Notes: a model not told the origin generated them from the sequence alone. A DNA stretch of 6,328 bases from an uncultured Clostridia bacterium (GCA_947632745.1 CANRQH010000076.1:1-6328), one strand, 5' to 3'; positions 1 through 6,160 are shown, counted from the stretch's first letter. A program made the numbers and translations.

Positions 1-750
1 ATTACAAATACTTTTGTTTCTGATTATAGTGTTTTAAAAACATTTTGTCCTAAAAAAGAAGAATTAAATTTTACAGGATTTGAAGAGGTATTAAACAAAG
101 GTAAAATTGTTGTTTTAAATATGAATATTGCAGAATATAAAAATTTATCAAAAATAATTGCTGCATATTTAAAACTAGATTTTCAAACTGAAATTATGAT
201 GAATTTAAGTAAAGGAAAAAGCAAAAGAACGGCTTTTATTTGTGATGAATATGCAGAATATGTAACAAAAACAGATAGTGATTTTTTCTCTTTAAGTAGG
301 GAGGCTAAATGTATTAACATTGTAAGTACTCAAAGTTATTCTTCTATAAAAAACACTTTAAAAGATGATACTTCTGTTAAAGTTATATGTCAAAACTTAA
401 TTAATAAAATTTGGTTTAGAACAGATGACATTTTTACAATAGAAGAAGCTCAAAAACAGCTAGGGAAAGAGGAAAAACAAAGAACATCAAAAAATATTTC
501 AGAAAGTGCAAAACAAACAAAATACAACTATTTTACAAATTCATTAATAAATAAAGATTCTACAATTTCAGAAAGTTTAAATTTATATACTCAAAGTGAT
601 TATGTTTATGATACAAATTTTTTTACGCAGGAATTAGAAACATTTAATTCATTGTGTTTTCTGTCAGATGGAAATAAAATTTTAAAACCTAGAAAACTAA
701 AGATGTATCCATATTTTTTAGAAGAAGGAGATGATATAGATGAAAAGTAA
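1..750 (+). CDS. Type IV coupling ATPase (VirD4/TraG/TraD-like), C-terminal part, 5' end outside window
   Basis: The reading frame is open from base 1, so the visible 249 residues are the C-terminal part of a larger protein; the ATG at 121 is internal. VirD4/TraG proteins are membrane-bound hexameric ATPases that bring the relaxase-DNA substrate to the secretion channel. The visible part has a beta strand (GKIVVLNM, about 34-41), a Walker-B-like segment ending in an acidic pair (RTAFICDEYAEY, 76-87), and the block SREAKCINIVSTQSYSSI (99-116) with its Gln, typical of the TraD/TraG C-terminal ATPase region. A later block, KIWFRTDDIFTIEEAQKQLG, is characteristic of Gram-positive coupling proteins. 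The Walker A motif and N-terminal membrane helices must lie upstream. The stop overlaps the next gene by 11 nt, which implies translational coupling with the pilin-like gene. Family assignment is firm; whether the system conjugates or secretes protein cannot be told here. Confidence 0.85.
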   Translation: MTNTFVSDYSVLKTFCPKKEELNFTGFEEVLNKGKIVVLNMNIAEYKNLSKIIAAYLKLDFQTEIMMNLSKGKSKRTAFICDEYAEYVTKTDSDFFSLSREAKCINIVSTQSYSSIKNTLKDDTSVKVICQNLINKIWFRTDDIFTIEEAQKQLGKEEKQRTSKNISESAKQTKYNYFTNSLINKDSTISESLNLYTQSDYVYDTNFFTQELETFNSLCFLSDGNKILKPRKLKMYPYFLEEGDDIDEK

Positions 751-1090
751 CAAATATATAACAAAACAAAAAGTACTTTTTTATATAAAATTTATAATAA
801 TATTTTCTACAATATCAATTGTATTTGCAAATATTTCTTTAGGTGCAAGCACGCCGAAGCTTGTAAATACTTTAGAGAAAGCTTTTGAAAGCATTGAATC
901 ATGGTTGATAAAACTTGCAACGCCAATAGCCGCAATAGCTGTGGGGTCTGGACTATTTATGCAAAAGTTTAGCTTTGGAGATGAAGAAAAAATAAGAACA
1001 GGAAAAAAATTAGTAAAAACATCTCTAGTTTCGTATGCTTTTATTTTAGCAATAGATTTAGTATTATCTGCAATTCAATCTTTAATATAG
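740..1090 (+). CDS. VirB2/TrbC-like small membrane (pilin-type) T4SS subunit
   Basis: This 116-residue protein has the layout of VirB2/TrbC-type subunits. There is a long basic then hydrophobic signal-like N-terminus (about 13-30), possibly cleaved after VFA30 or LGA36. A short amphipathic stretch follows, then a helix with small residues (ATPIAAIAVGSGLFM, 60-74), a charged cytoplasmic loop (GDEEKIRTGKK, 80-90) and a last helix (91-113). In Gram-negative systems VirB2 forms the pilus; in Gram-positive conjugation modules the equivalent small proteins are thought to form part of the channel. The start is fixed by AAGGAG at 725-730, nine bases before the ATG, inside the end of the coupling-protein gene. 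The order coupling protein, this protein, VirB6-like, PrgI matches clostridial integrative conjugative elements such as the Tn1549 type. Assignment rests on topology and context more than on sequence motifs. Confidence 0.72.
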   Translation: MKSNKYITKQKVLFYIKFIIIFSTISIVFANISLGASTPKLVNTLEKAFESIESWLIKLATPIAAIAVGSGLFMQKFSFGDEEKIRTGKKLVKTSLVSYAFILAIDLVLSAIQSLI

Positions 1091-1105
1091 AATGGAAGTG
1101 AAGAC

Positions 1106-1984
1106 TTGGAAAATGTAACAGATATTACAACAAATATAATTGAAACAATAAATACTATATTTAAAAATTTATTTTCTTCAATAGACAGTAGTTTATATGA
1201 AATTTTAGATGATTTAGTTTTTGTAAATCAAGATATATTAAATGATAAATATTTTGATAAATTATTTGGAACTCAAACTGCAAATGGAATATTGCTAATT
1301 GCAAACTCTTTATTGATAGGATTTTTACTTTATTATGCTGCAAAATTTATGATGTCTAATTTTACTTACAATAGAATAGAAAATCCAGCTCAATTTATAT
1401 TTAAATGTATAATATATGGAATATGTATGAATTGTTCATTTTTTATAATAGAACAAATATTGAATTTGAATTTTAGTGTTACAGCATTAATTAGAGGTTT
1501 AGGAGAAGATTTATTTAATAAAAAAATATGTTTTGAAACTTTAATAAATGAAATAAACAGTAATTTATCTATAAACGAAAATGATTTAAATATATTTACA
1601 ATAGATGGATTAATTAAAGGAACACTTACGGTATCATTATTAAATCTTGTTTTTTCTTATTCTTTAAGATATATAATGATAAAAATTATGATCTTATTTT
1701 CTCCATTTGCCTTTTTATCCTTGACATTAGAAAGTACATCAAACTTTTTTAAATCATGGTTTAGAAATTTATTTTCATTATTATTTATACAAATTCTGGT
1801 TGCAATTGTTTTGTTATTACTTTTTTCAATGGATTACACAAAAGGAAACCTAACCAATAAATTTATTTATATTGGCGGAATTTATGCTTTAATTAAAGCG
1901 AATTCTATTGTAAGAGAATTATTTGGAGGAATATCTACAACAATTCAATCAGGAATTTCTAATTTAAGATTGATGAATAAATAA
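1106..1984 (+). CDS. VirB6/TrbL-like polytopic membrane protein of the T4SS
   Basis: The product has 292 residues and several hydrophobic helices: about 61-83, 96-118, 172-207 (probably two helices), 221-241 and 252-266. An N-terminal amphipathic region of about 55 residues precedes them. VirB6/TrbL proteins form the inner-membrane part of the T4SS channel. The segment with IMIKIMILFSPFAFLSL (190-206), then KSWFRNLFSLLFIQILVA, resembles the conserved core of clostridial TrbL-type proteins. The start is a TTG at 1106, preceded by GGAAGTG at 1093-1099; the ATG at 1092 is out of frame and closes after eight codons. The gap to the upstream pilin-like gene is 15 nt, so the genes are probably cotranscribed. 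The protein is shorter than many Gram-negative VirB6 proteins but normal for the Gram-positive form. Function is inferred from topology, size and gene order. Confidence 0.72.
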   Translation: MENVTDITTNIIETINTIFKNLFSSIDSSLYEILDDLVFVNQDILNDKYFDKLFGTQTANGILLIANSLLIGFLLYYAAKFMMSNFTYNRIENPAQFIFKCIIYGICMNCSFFIIEQILNLNFSVTALIRGLGEDLFNKKICFETLINEINSNLSINENDLNIFTIDGLIKGTLTVSLLNLVFSYSLRYIMIKIMILFSPFAFLSLTLESTSNFFKSWFRNLFSLLFIQILVAIVLLLLFSMDYTKGNLTNKFIYIGGIYALIKANSIVRELFGGISTTIQSGISNLRLMNK

Positions 1985-2047
1985 AATATTGAAGCAAATG
2001 AATATTGAGATTTAACAACTAAATAATAAAAAAGAAAGGATGATGCG

Positions 2048-2329
2048 ATGAAATTCATATTTCCACAAAATTATAAATTTAATACAAAAATACTAGGACT
2101 TATTGATTATCAAACAGCAATTTTAAACTTAATATGGGGAGGATTAATATTTTTAATTATTAATTTTTTATTTAATAGTTTAAACATAAAAATATTTTTA
2201 TTTATTGTTTTAGTATTCCCGGTGTTAATTTTTAGTGTGGTAGGAATTAATGGTGAAAATGTAATAAGTGTAATAATTTATATGTCAAAATTTATAATAA
2301 AGCCAAAATTGCTTTTATATAATAAATAA
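2048..2329 (+). CDS. prgI: PrgI family (VirB3-like) T4SS inner-membrane protein
   Basis: This is a 93-residue protein with the PrgI pattern. A short N-terminal segment, FPQNYKFNTKILGLIDYQ (5-22), corresponds to the usual P..Y....K.lgL..rQ start. Two adjacent transmembrane helices follow (about 24-43 and 47-66), then a turn after FPVLIFSVVGINGE and a C-terminal basic tail ending PKLLLYNK. PrgI corresponds to VirB3, which docks the VirB4 ATPase to the membrane channel. The start is supported by AAAGGA at 2035-2040, seven bases before the ATG. A 63-bp gap separates it from the VirB6-like gene with no terminator seen, so it is probably in the same operon. The usual next gene, virB4, is not found; replication genes follow. 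Confidence 0.8.
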   Translation: MKFIFPQNYKFNTKILGLIDYQTAILNLIWGGLIFLIINFLFNSLNIKIFLFIVLVFPVLIFSVVGINGENVISVIIYMSKFIIKPKLLLYNK

Positions 2330-2342
2330 ATAGCAAAATCTT

Positions 2343-2370
2343 CTAATTTCAAAATTAATTAGCCTTTTTT
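2343..2370 (+). terminator. Possible weak terminator after the T4SS operon
   Basis: CTAATT (2343-2348) pairs with AATTAG (2357-2362) around an 8-nt loop, and a run of six T follows at 2365-2370. The stem is short and almost all A/T, so it would be weak. Its position, after the last T4SS gene and just before a strong promoter, is the main support. Confidence 0.3.
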
Positions 2371-2374
2371 CGAC

Positions 2375-2403
2375 TTGAAAGAAAATAAAGAAAAGTGTAT
2401 AAT
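2375..2403 (+). promoter_or_regulatory. Sigma-A-type promoter for dnaD-dnaC
   Basis: A -35 box TTGAAA (2375-2380) and a perfect -10 box TATAAT (2398-2403) are separated by exactly 17 nt. Transcription would start about 2410, giving a leader of roughly 27 nt before the dnaD ATG. GAGGCGG (2426-2432) is the ribosome-binding site. This indicates that the replication genes are transcribed independently of the T4SS operon. Confidence 0.72.
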
Positions 2404-2436
2404 CTGAAAAGATTTATAAGAAATTGAGGCGGTAAA

Positions 2437-3426
2437 ATGAAGTTAGAAGAAAGCGATAAATCAATGTTGTTTGAAACAACAAGTATTCCAGATATATTTT
2501 TAGCAGAATATTTAAATAACATGCCAGGAGACTACTTAAAAATTTATTTATATGTAATCTTTCTTGCAAAATATAATGGAGAAATTGATATAAACAATTT
2601 AGCAAAAAAACTTGCTCTTCCTATTAATACAATAAATGATGGAATAAAATATTTAGAAAAAGAAGGTTTTATTTTAAGAAAACAAAAAGGTTTTATAGTT
2701 ATTAATTTGCAAGAAAAAACTCTAAATAATTTATATAACTTAAAAGTAGAAGGTGGGCAAGAAAAAATAGAGCAAAATGCTAAAAATCAGAAAAAAATAC
2801 AATTAATTAATTATTTAAATAACATGTATTTCCAAGGAGTTATGGGACCTACATGGTATAGTGATATAGATATTTGGATGGATCAATATGGTTTTGATGA
2901 ACAAGTAATGTTAAATTTATTTGACTATTGCCATGGAAAATCTGCATTGCATAAAAATTATGTTAAAGCAGTAGCAGAGGCTTGGAAAGCAAATAATATA
3001 AAAAATTTAGATGATTTGGAAGACTATTATAAGGCCCAAGAAAAATTAATGAAAATGAAAAAAGAAATTGCTAAGAAAATGGGCAAAAGAAGCGGTCTTA
3101 CAGAATATGAAGAAGCATATATAGAAACATGGGTAAATGAGTATAAATATGATTTACCAATAATAGAAATAGCTTTAAAAAGAACAACTACTCAAGCAAA
3201 TCCAAGTTTTGAATATGTAAATAATATTATAAAAGACTGGAATGAAAGGAATTTAAGAACACCAGAAGAAGTAAAGAATTTCTTAGAAGAACGCAAACAA
3301 ATGAATAAAAAGACAAAAGAAATAAAAAAACAAGTAAAAAAAGAATCTTTTGAACAAAGAGAATACAGTAATTTAAGCTTTTTATATGCAAACAAAAATA
3401 TAGAAGGAGATGAAAATGAGGGCTGA
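2437..3426 (+). CDS. dnaD: DnaD-type primosomal / replication-initiation protein
   Basis: DnaD proteins bind and remodel DNA and help recruit the helicase loader during initiation and replication restart. The 329-residue product shows an N-terminal winged-helix region (about 15-90: GEIDINNLAKKLALP, then KYLEKEGFILRKQKGFI). Two DnaD/DnaB C-terminal repeats (DDBH2) follow: one at about 120-195 with YVKAVAEAW (175-183), one at about 215-285 with YVNNIIKDW (260-268). Both fit the YxxxI/VxxxW signature. A basic linker then leads to the conserved-looking tail FEQREYSNL (305-313). Two DDBH2 copies match the clostridial form; Bacillus DnaD has one. It has its own promoter and SD site, and its end overlaps dnaC by 11 nt, implying coupled expression. 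Mobile elements also carry DnaD-like proteins, so a chromosomal origin is likely but not proven. Confidence 0.88.
   Translation: MKLEESDKSMLFETTSIPDIFLAEYLNNMPGDYLKIYLYVIFLAKYNGEIDINNLAKKLALPINTINDGIKYLEKEGFILRKQKGFIVINLQEKTLNNLYNLKVEGGQEKIEQNAKNQKKIQLINYLNNMYFQGVMGPTWYSDIDIWMDQYGFDEQVMLNLFDYCHGKSALHKNYVKAVAEAWKANNIKNLDDLEDYYKAQEKLMKMKKEIAKKMGKRSGLTEYEEAYIETWVNEYKYDLPIIEIALKRTTTQANPSFEYVNNIIKDWNERNLRTPEEVKNFLEERKQMNKKTKEIKKQVKKESFEQREYSNLSFLYANKNIEGDENEG
3402..3418 (+). promoter_or_regulatory. Ribosome-binding site that decides the dnaC start
   Basis: AGAAGGAG (3402-3409) lies inside the end of dnaD. It abuts an ATG at 3410 with no spacer but sits six bases before a second in-frame ATG at 3416. 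The second spacing is workable, so 3416 is the preferred start. Confidence 0.7.
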
Positions 3427-4423
3427 TTTAGATTTTTTATTAGTAGAATATGAGCAAAAGAAAAGAAATGCTGAAAATGATTTAGATATAAGAAAAAAAG
3501 AATTATACAAAAAAAATCCTAGACTTGAAGAAATAGAAAATGAAATTAATAAAATATCTATAAATAAAGCAAAAAGCATTTTAATTAATAAATTATCTGA
3601 TAATTTAAGCAAAAAATTTGATGAAGATTTAATTAATTTAAAAAAAGAAAAAGAAGCAATTTTAGAAAAAGAAAAAATAGATGAATCTTTTTTTAAACCA
3701 AAATATGAATGTGAAAAATGCAAGGACACAGGTTATATTACATCTTTAAATAAAAAGAGTGAAATGTGTAGTTGCCTAAAACAAAGATTAATAAATATTT
3801 CCTACAATAAATCAAATTTAAGCAATTTACAAAAAGAAAATTTTAAAAATTTTAATGCTAATATATTTTCTAATCAAAAAGATGTAGAAAAATATAAAAT
3901 GAATATTTCTCCAAGAGATAATATAAAAGCAATAAAAAAAGCAAGCGAAAATTTTATAAATAATTTTGACAATCCAGACACAAAAAATCTATTTTTTACA
4001 GGAAATACTGGGCTTGGAAAAACGTTTATGACAAATTGTATAGCAAATGAATTATTAAATAGAGGAAAAACGGTTCTATACCAAACTGCACCTGTTTTGC
4101 TTGAAACTATAATTGATAATAAATTTAATAAATATAAAACAAATGATACAAACGATTTTAATAATCAAGTATTAGAAGCAGATTTATTAATAATTGATGA
4201 CTTAGGAACAGAATGTATAAATTCTATGAAATTAAGTGAGTTATTTACTATAATAAATAGTAGATGTTTAAATTTGAATAATAAAATAACAAAAACAATT
4301 ATTTCTACTAATTATAATATAGAAAAGATATTTGAAATATACGAAGAACGTATAGGCTCAAGAATTGCAGGATTTTATGATATTTATTATTTCTTTGGAG
4401 AAGATTTAAGGTTAAAAAAATAA
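3416..4423 (+). CDS. dnaC: DnaC/DnaI-type AAA+ replicative helicase loader
   Basis: This ATPase loads the hexameric replicative helicase onto DNA at origins and stalled forks. From the start at 3416 it has 335 residues; the ATG at 3410 would add two but lacks SD spacing. An N-terminal coiled, Lys/Glu-rich region (about 10-90) leads into a cysteine cluster, C99xxC102 and C118xC120, a probable zinc site like that in the helicase-binding domain of Bacillus DnaI. The AAA+ domain has Walker A GNTGLGKT (196-203), Walker B LLIIDDLGTE (257-266), a sensor-1-like STN (297-299) and an arginine-finger segment ERIGSR (311-316). The C-terminal GEDLR (328-332) matches the end of the family. Length is normal. 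It overlaps dnaD by 11 nt, the pairing seen in Clostridia. IstB of IS21 shares the ATPase core, but the N-terminal domain and partner argue for a helicase loader. Confidence 0.9.
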   Translation: MRADLDFLLVEYEQKKRNAENDLDIRKKELYKKNPRLEEIENEINKISINKAKSILINKLSDNLSKKFDEDLINLKKEKEAILEKEKIDESFFKPKYECEKCKDTGYITSLNKKSEMCSCLKQRLINISYNKSNLSNLQKENFKNFNANIFSNQKDVEKYKMNISPRDNIKAIKKASENFINNFDNPDTKNLFFTGNTGLGKTFMTNCIANELLNRGKTVLYQTAPVLLETIIDNKFNKYKTNDTNDFNNQVLEADLLIIDDLGTECINSMKLSELFTIINSRCLNLNNKITKTIISTNYNIEKIFEIYEERIGSRIAGFYDIYYFFGEDLRLKK

Positions 4424-4425
4424 AA

Positions 4426-4452
4426 AATTGCCGACTTTTTTAGTCGACAATT
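4426..4452. terminator. Bidirectional terminator between convergent dnaC and capA
   Basis: AATTGCCGAC (4426-4435) pairs with GTCGACAATT (4443-4452), with one C-A mismatch on the + strand (G-T wobble in the - strand transcript). The inner A/T pair can extend the stem, leaving a five-T loop. On the + strand T-rich sequence follows (4454-4465). On the - strand the A run at 4414-4427 gives a U tract. It therefore suits both dnaC and the convergent capA-like gene. Confidence 0.75.
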
Positions 4453-4457
4453 ATTTT

Positions 4458-5399
4458 TTATTTTATTTCTTCACCTAAAAATTTTTTAATATTATCTAAT
4501 TCTGTTTTATAAGTATTATATAAGGTTGTACTCGTAGTTGTATCATAGCCTGCATCATAATTTGCAATAGCATTTTTTAAATTAATAAGTTTAAATTTTT
4601 TAGATGAACTTGATTTGTTTTGATATGTATAAATAGGAACATAAGTTGCACTATTTATTTTCATTTTTCCTTCTGCAGTTTTTGTAATACTTAAATTTAA
4701 TATTGCAGAATCTGTTGTATATGCTTTATTTTGACCTGATATAAAGTTACCTAAGGAATAAACAACAAATCCATCTTTAGTTTGTCCATCTTCTAAAGTA
4801 ATTTCTCTTTTTTCCATTGGCTCTAAAACATGTGGGTGATTTCCAATTATTAAATCAGCTCCGTTTTGGAATAATAAATCAGCTAATCTTTTTTGTTCAT
4901 CATTTGGAGATGTTTTATATTCTATTCCCCAGTGCATTGAAACACATATTAAATCAGGATTTTGTTCTTTTGCAAGAGAAAGTTGATTAAGTATTGTTTG
5001 TTCATCAATTAAATTTATAGAATATTCTTTGCCTTCTGGGATTGGAATTCCATTGGTTCCGTAAGTAAAGCTTAAAAATGCAATTTGAATTCCTTTTACA
5101 TTTTTTATTAAAATTTTATTTTGGTCTTCAGGAGATTTGTATGTTCCAGTATGAGCAATATCTGCATCATCTAAATAATCTATGGTGCTTTCTAAACCTT
5201 TATATCCAGAGTCATAGCTGTGATTATTTGCAGTCGTTAAAACATCAAATCCTAATTTTTTTAAATTATATGCTAAAGCTTCTGGTGTATTAAATGTAGG
5301 GTATCCGCTATATGCTTTGTTTGGCCCTGCAAAGGTTGTTTCCAAATTACCAACTGCTAAATCTGCTGTTTGAATATTGTATTTTACGTCTTCAAACAT
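4458..5399 (-). CDS. CapA-like C-terminal fragment: PGA_cap metallophosphatase-like domain
   Basis: This frame carries most of the enzyme domain in 313 residues from the ATG at 5399. Visible motifs, numbered from that Met, are VGNLE (16-20), TANNHSYD (56-63), SMHWGIEY (154-161), GADLIIGNHPHVLEP (180-194) and VVYSLGNF (212-219). These His, Asp and Asn positions are those expected to bind metal in the calcineurin-like fold. The C-terminal 90 residues are Ser/Thr/Lys-rich and less conserved-looking. No ribosome-binding site precedes this ATG. In-frame codons upstream (TYDFSH) continue the family consensus, so 5399 is an internal Met and not a natural start. Without the upstream FTGD motif and membrane anchor, the fragment would lack part of its metal site and its export signal. 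Judged alone it would probably be inactive. Confidence 0.75.
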   Translation of the reverse strand: MFEDVKYNIQTADLAVGNLETTFAGPNKAYSGYPTFNTPEALAYNLKKLGFDVLTTANNHSYDSGYKGLESTIDYLDDADIAHTGTYKSPEDQNKILIKNVKGIQIAFLSFTYGTNGIPIPEGKEYSINLIDEQTILNQLSLAKEQNPDLICVSMHWGIEYKTSPNDEQKRLADLLFQNGADLIIGNHPHVLEPMEKREITLEDGQTKDGFVVYSLGNFISGQNKAYTTDSAILNLSITKTAEGKMKINSATYVPIYTYQNKSSSSKKFKLINLKNAIANYDAGYDTTTSTTLYNTYKTELDNIKKFLGEEIK

Positions 5400-5409
5400 A
5401 TGTGAAAAG

Positions 5410-5766
5410 TCATAAGTTCCGAGTACTTACGTCATAAGCATCATTATAAACAGTATTATGACACATAATATCTCCAGTAAAAGCTAAGTTTATATTTGTT
5501 TCTTTTTGTTTATCATCTTTTGAATTTTTTTCTGTTGAGTTTTTATCTGTGCTATTTTCAACGCTTTCTTCATTTGAATTTTCTTCGGCTACTTGCTCTT
5601 GATTATTATTTGCTGAGTTTAAAGTAGAATTTTTTACTTTTATAGCTGAATAAATAAATGCAATTAATAAGATTATAATTGCAGTAGCAAAAACTCTTTT
5701 TATTAATGATAAATCATCTAAAAGATAATTATTTTTGAATTTTCGATTACTTCTTCTTTTTCTCAT
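5410..5766 (-). CDS. CapA-like N-terminal fragment: membrane anchor, linker and first metal motif
   Basis: The fragment has about 118 residues. A strongly basic start (MRKRRSNRKFK) is followed by one transmembrane helix (about 25-42: VFATAIIILLIAFIYSAI), placing the rest outside the cell. A linker rich in Asn, Ser, Glu and Lys comes next (about 45-90), then the start of the PGA_cap domain, NLAFTGDIMCHNTVYNDAYD, whose Asp and His are metal-site candidates. It ends prematurely (STRNL stop) at the frameshift. Two starts are possible. TTG at 5772 lies four bases after AGGA (5780-5777); ATG at 5766 lies ten bases after it. The ATG is preferred because of its codon. Confidence 0.7.
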   Translation of the reverse strand: MRKRRSNRKFKNNYLLDDLSLIKRVFATAIIILLIAFIYSAIKVKNSTLNSANNNQEQVAEENSNEESVENSTDKNSTEKNSKDDKQKETNINLAFTGDIMCHNTVYNDAYDVSTRNL

Positions 5767-5825
5767 TTTCAATTTATCCTTATAATTTATTTAGGTTTTT
5801 GGATTTGCCTATAAACCATGATTTA

Positions 5826-5854
5826 AATTTACCACAAAAATTGTAATTTATCAA
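5826..5854 (-). promoter_or_regulatory. Candidate promoter for the capA-like gene
   Basis: On the - strand TTGATA (5854-5849) is a five-of-six -35 match, followed after 17 nt by TAAATT (5831-5826), a four-of-six -10 match. An alternative pair, TTGTGG (5837-5832) and TTATAG (5814-5809), also has a 17-nt spacer. AT-richness makes such matches common, so the assignment is tentative. Confidence 0.35.
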
Positions 5855-5896
5855 TAGAAAAAAATAATTATATAAAAAAATTGTGACTAGTAATTG

Positions 5897-5944
5897 AAAA
5901 TGTCCCAAATTTTTATAGAGTTGGCAAATAAAAATGTCCTAAAT
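5897..5944. repeat. Two imperfect direct repeats of AAAATGTCCYAAAT
   Basis: AAAATGTCCCAAAT (5897-5910) and AAAATGTCCTAAAT (5931-5944) differ at one base and are spaced 34 bp apart. They lie in the divergent intergenic region. Paired copies like this can be protein-binding sites or the repeated transposase sites of a mobile-element end, but no transposase or target duplication is visible here. Confidence 0.6.
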
Positions 5945-5983
5945 AAAAACAAAAAATAAAAACAAAAAATAAAAACAAAAAAT
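5943..5983. repeat. Three tandem copies of a 13-bp A-rich unit
   Basis: The unit ATAAAAACAAAAA occurs three times without change (5943-5955, 5956-5968, 5969-5981), with T at 5944, 5957, 5970 and 5983 and C at 5950, 5963 and 5976. It ends about 12 bp upstream of a strong promoter -35 box. The A-tracts would curve DNA or act like an UP element, and the array could change copy number by slippage. Confidence 0.8.
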
Positions 5984-5994
5984 ATGAAAAACAC

Positions 5995-6023
5995 TTGCCA
6001 AAGAAAAATGCAAATGATATAAT
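5995..6023 (+). promoter_or_regulatory. Strong sigma-A-type promoter with extended -10, upstream of the prepilin-like ORF
   Basis: TTGCCA (5995-6000) matches the -35 consensus at five of six bases. The spacer is 17 nt, and the -10 box is a perfect TATAAT (6018-6023) preceded by TGA, an extended -10. Transcription would begin near 6030, giving a leader of about 150 nt before the ATG at 6183. This is the best promoter match in the window. Confidence 0.72.
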
Positions 6024-6046
6024 CATATTGAAAAAAGTACAAACAG

Positions 6047-6116
6047 AATATAAGAAAAAGTACATTGAAAACCAAATATTCTACAAAAAAACCTAAAAAA
6101 TACTCTTTTTTATATT
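6047..6116 (+). repeat. 16-bp imperfect inverted repeat in the leader
   Basis: The arms are 6047-6062 (AATATAAGAAAAAGTA) and 6101-6116 (TACTCTTTTTTATATT). They can form 14 Watson-Crick pairs, one G-T wobble and one mismatch around a 38-nt loop. The repeat lies wholly within the predicted 5' leader. No known riboswitch motif is recognised. AT-rich sequence produces such pairs by chance more often than average, so a functional role is unproven. Confidence 0.5.
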
Positions 6117-6143
6117 ATGTTTGTATTTTGGAAAAAATAAAAA

Positions 6144-6160
6144 AAACGAAAAAATCGTTT
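6144..6160 (+). repeat. Small perfect hairpin just upstream of the prepilin-like RBS
   Basis: AAACGA (6144-6149) pairs with TCGTTT (6155-6160) around a five-A loop, ending about 10 nt before the AAGGAGG ribosome-binding site. The tract after it is A-rich, not T-rich, so it does not look like a terminator on the + strand. It could stabilise the transcript or affect translation. Confidence 0.45.

Larger units (their letters stand above)
4458..5772 (-). pseudogene. capA: capA-like gene (PGA_cap family) split by a one-base frameshift
   Basis: Read together, the two - strand frames form one CapA/PgsA-like protein of about 435 residues, a normal family length. It has an N-terminal membrane anchor, a low-complexity linker and a calcineurin-like PGA_cap domain. 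The N-terminal frame ends in a TGA at 5412-5410. The C-terminal frame is closed upstream by a TAA at 5429-5427, so the shift must lie in about 5413-5426. Removing one C (plus-strand G5421) gives ...VSTGTYDFSHMFEDV, which joins the conserved FTGDIMCHN block to the VGNLE block as in intact relatives. All domain motifs are otherwise kept and no second disruption is seen, so the lesion is recent, a sequencing or assembly error, or less likely a recoding site. CapA-type proteins are linked to poly-gamma-glutamate capsule export, but many homologs have no proven substrate. No capB or capC neighbours are visible. Confidence 0.8.

Noticed and set aside
1161..1343. Open frame on the - strand inside the VirB6-like gene
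   Set aside because: It is antisense to a well-supported membrane protein gene and has no domain; such frames are expected in AT-rich coding DNA.
3424..3426. Use of the Mycoplasma code (TGA as Trp), suggested by extreme AT content
   Set aside because: Trp residues are encoded by TGG, TGA ends dnaD exactly where dnaC overlaps, and reading TGA as Trp would not rejoin the two capA frames.
3192..3729. Two - strand open frames opposite dnaD and dnaC
   Set aside because: They are antisense to genes with clear domains and consist of Phe/Ser/Leu-rich sequence reflecting Lys/Glu-rich codons on the other strand.
3416..4423. IstB of an IS21-type element
   Set aside because: The ATPase core is shared, but there is no IstA transposase beside it. 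The Cys-cluster N-terminal domain and the coupled dnaD gene fit a helicase loader.
5078..5293. + strand open frame inside the capA-like gene
   Set aside because: It overlaps the conserved PGA_cap domain on the other strand and has no recognisable motif.
5943..5983. Tandem repeats as a CRISPR array
   Set aside because: The 13-bp units are directly adjacent with no spacers, and no cas gene is present.
5887..6075. 62-residue open frame on the - strand in the intergenic region
   Set aside because: It is Phe/Leu/Ile low-complexity sequence produced by A-rich repeats and has no recognisable domain. It crosses the strong + strand promoter.
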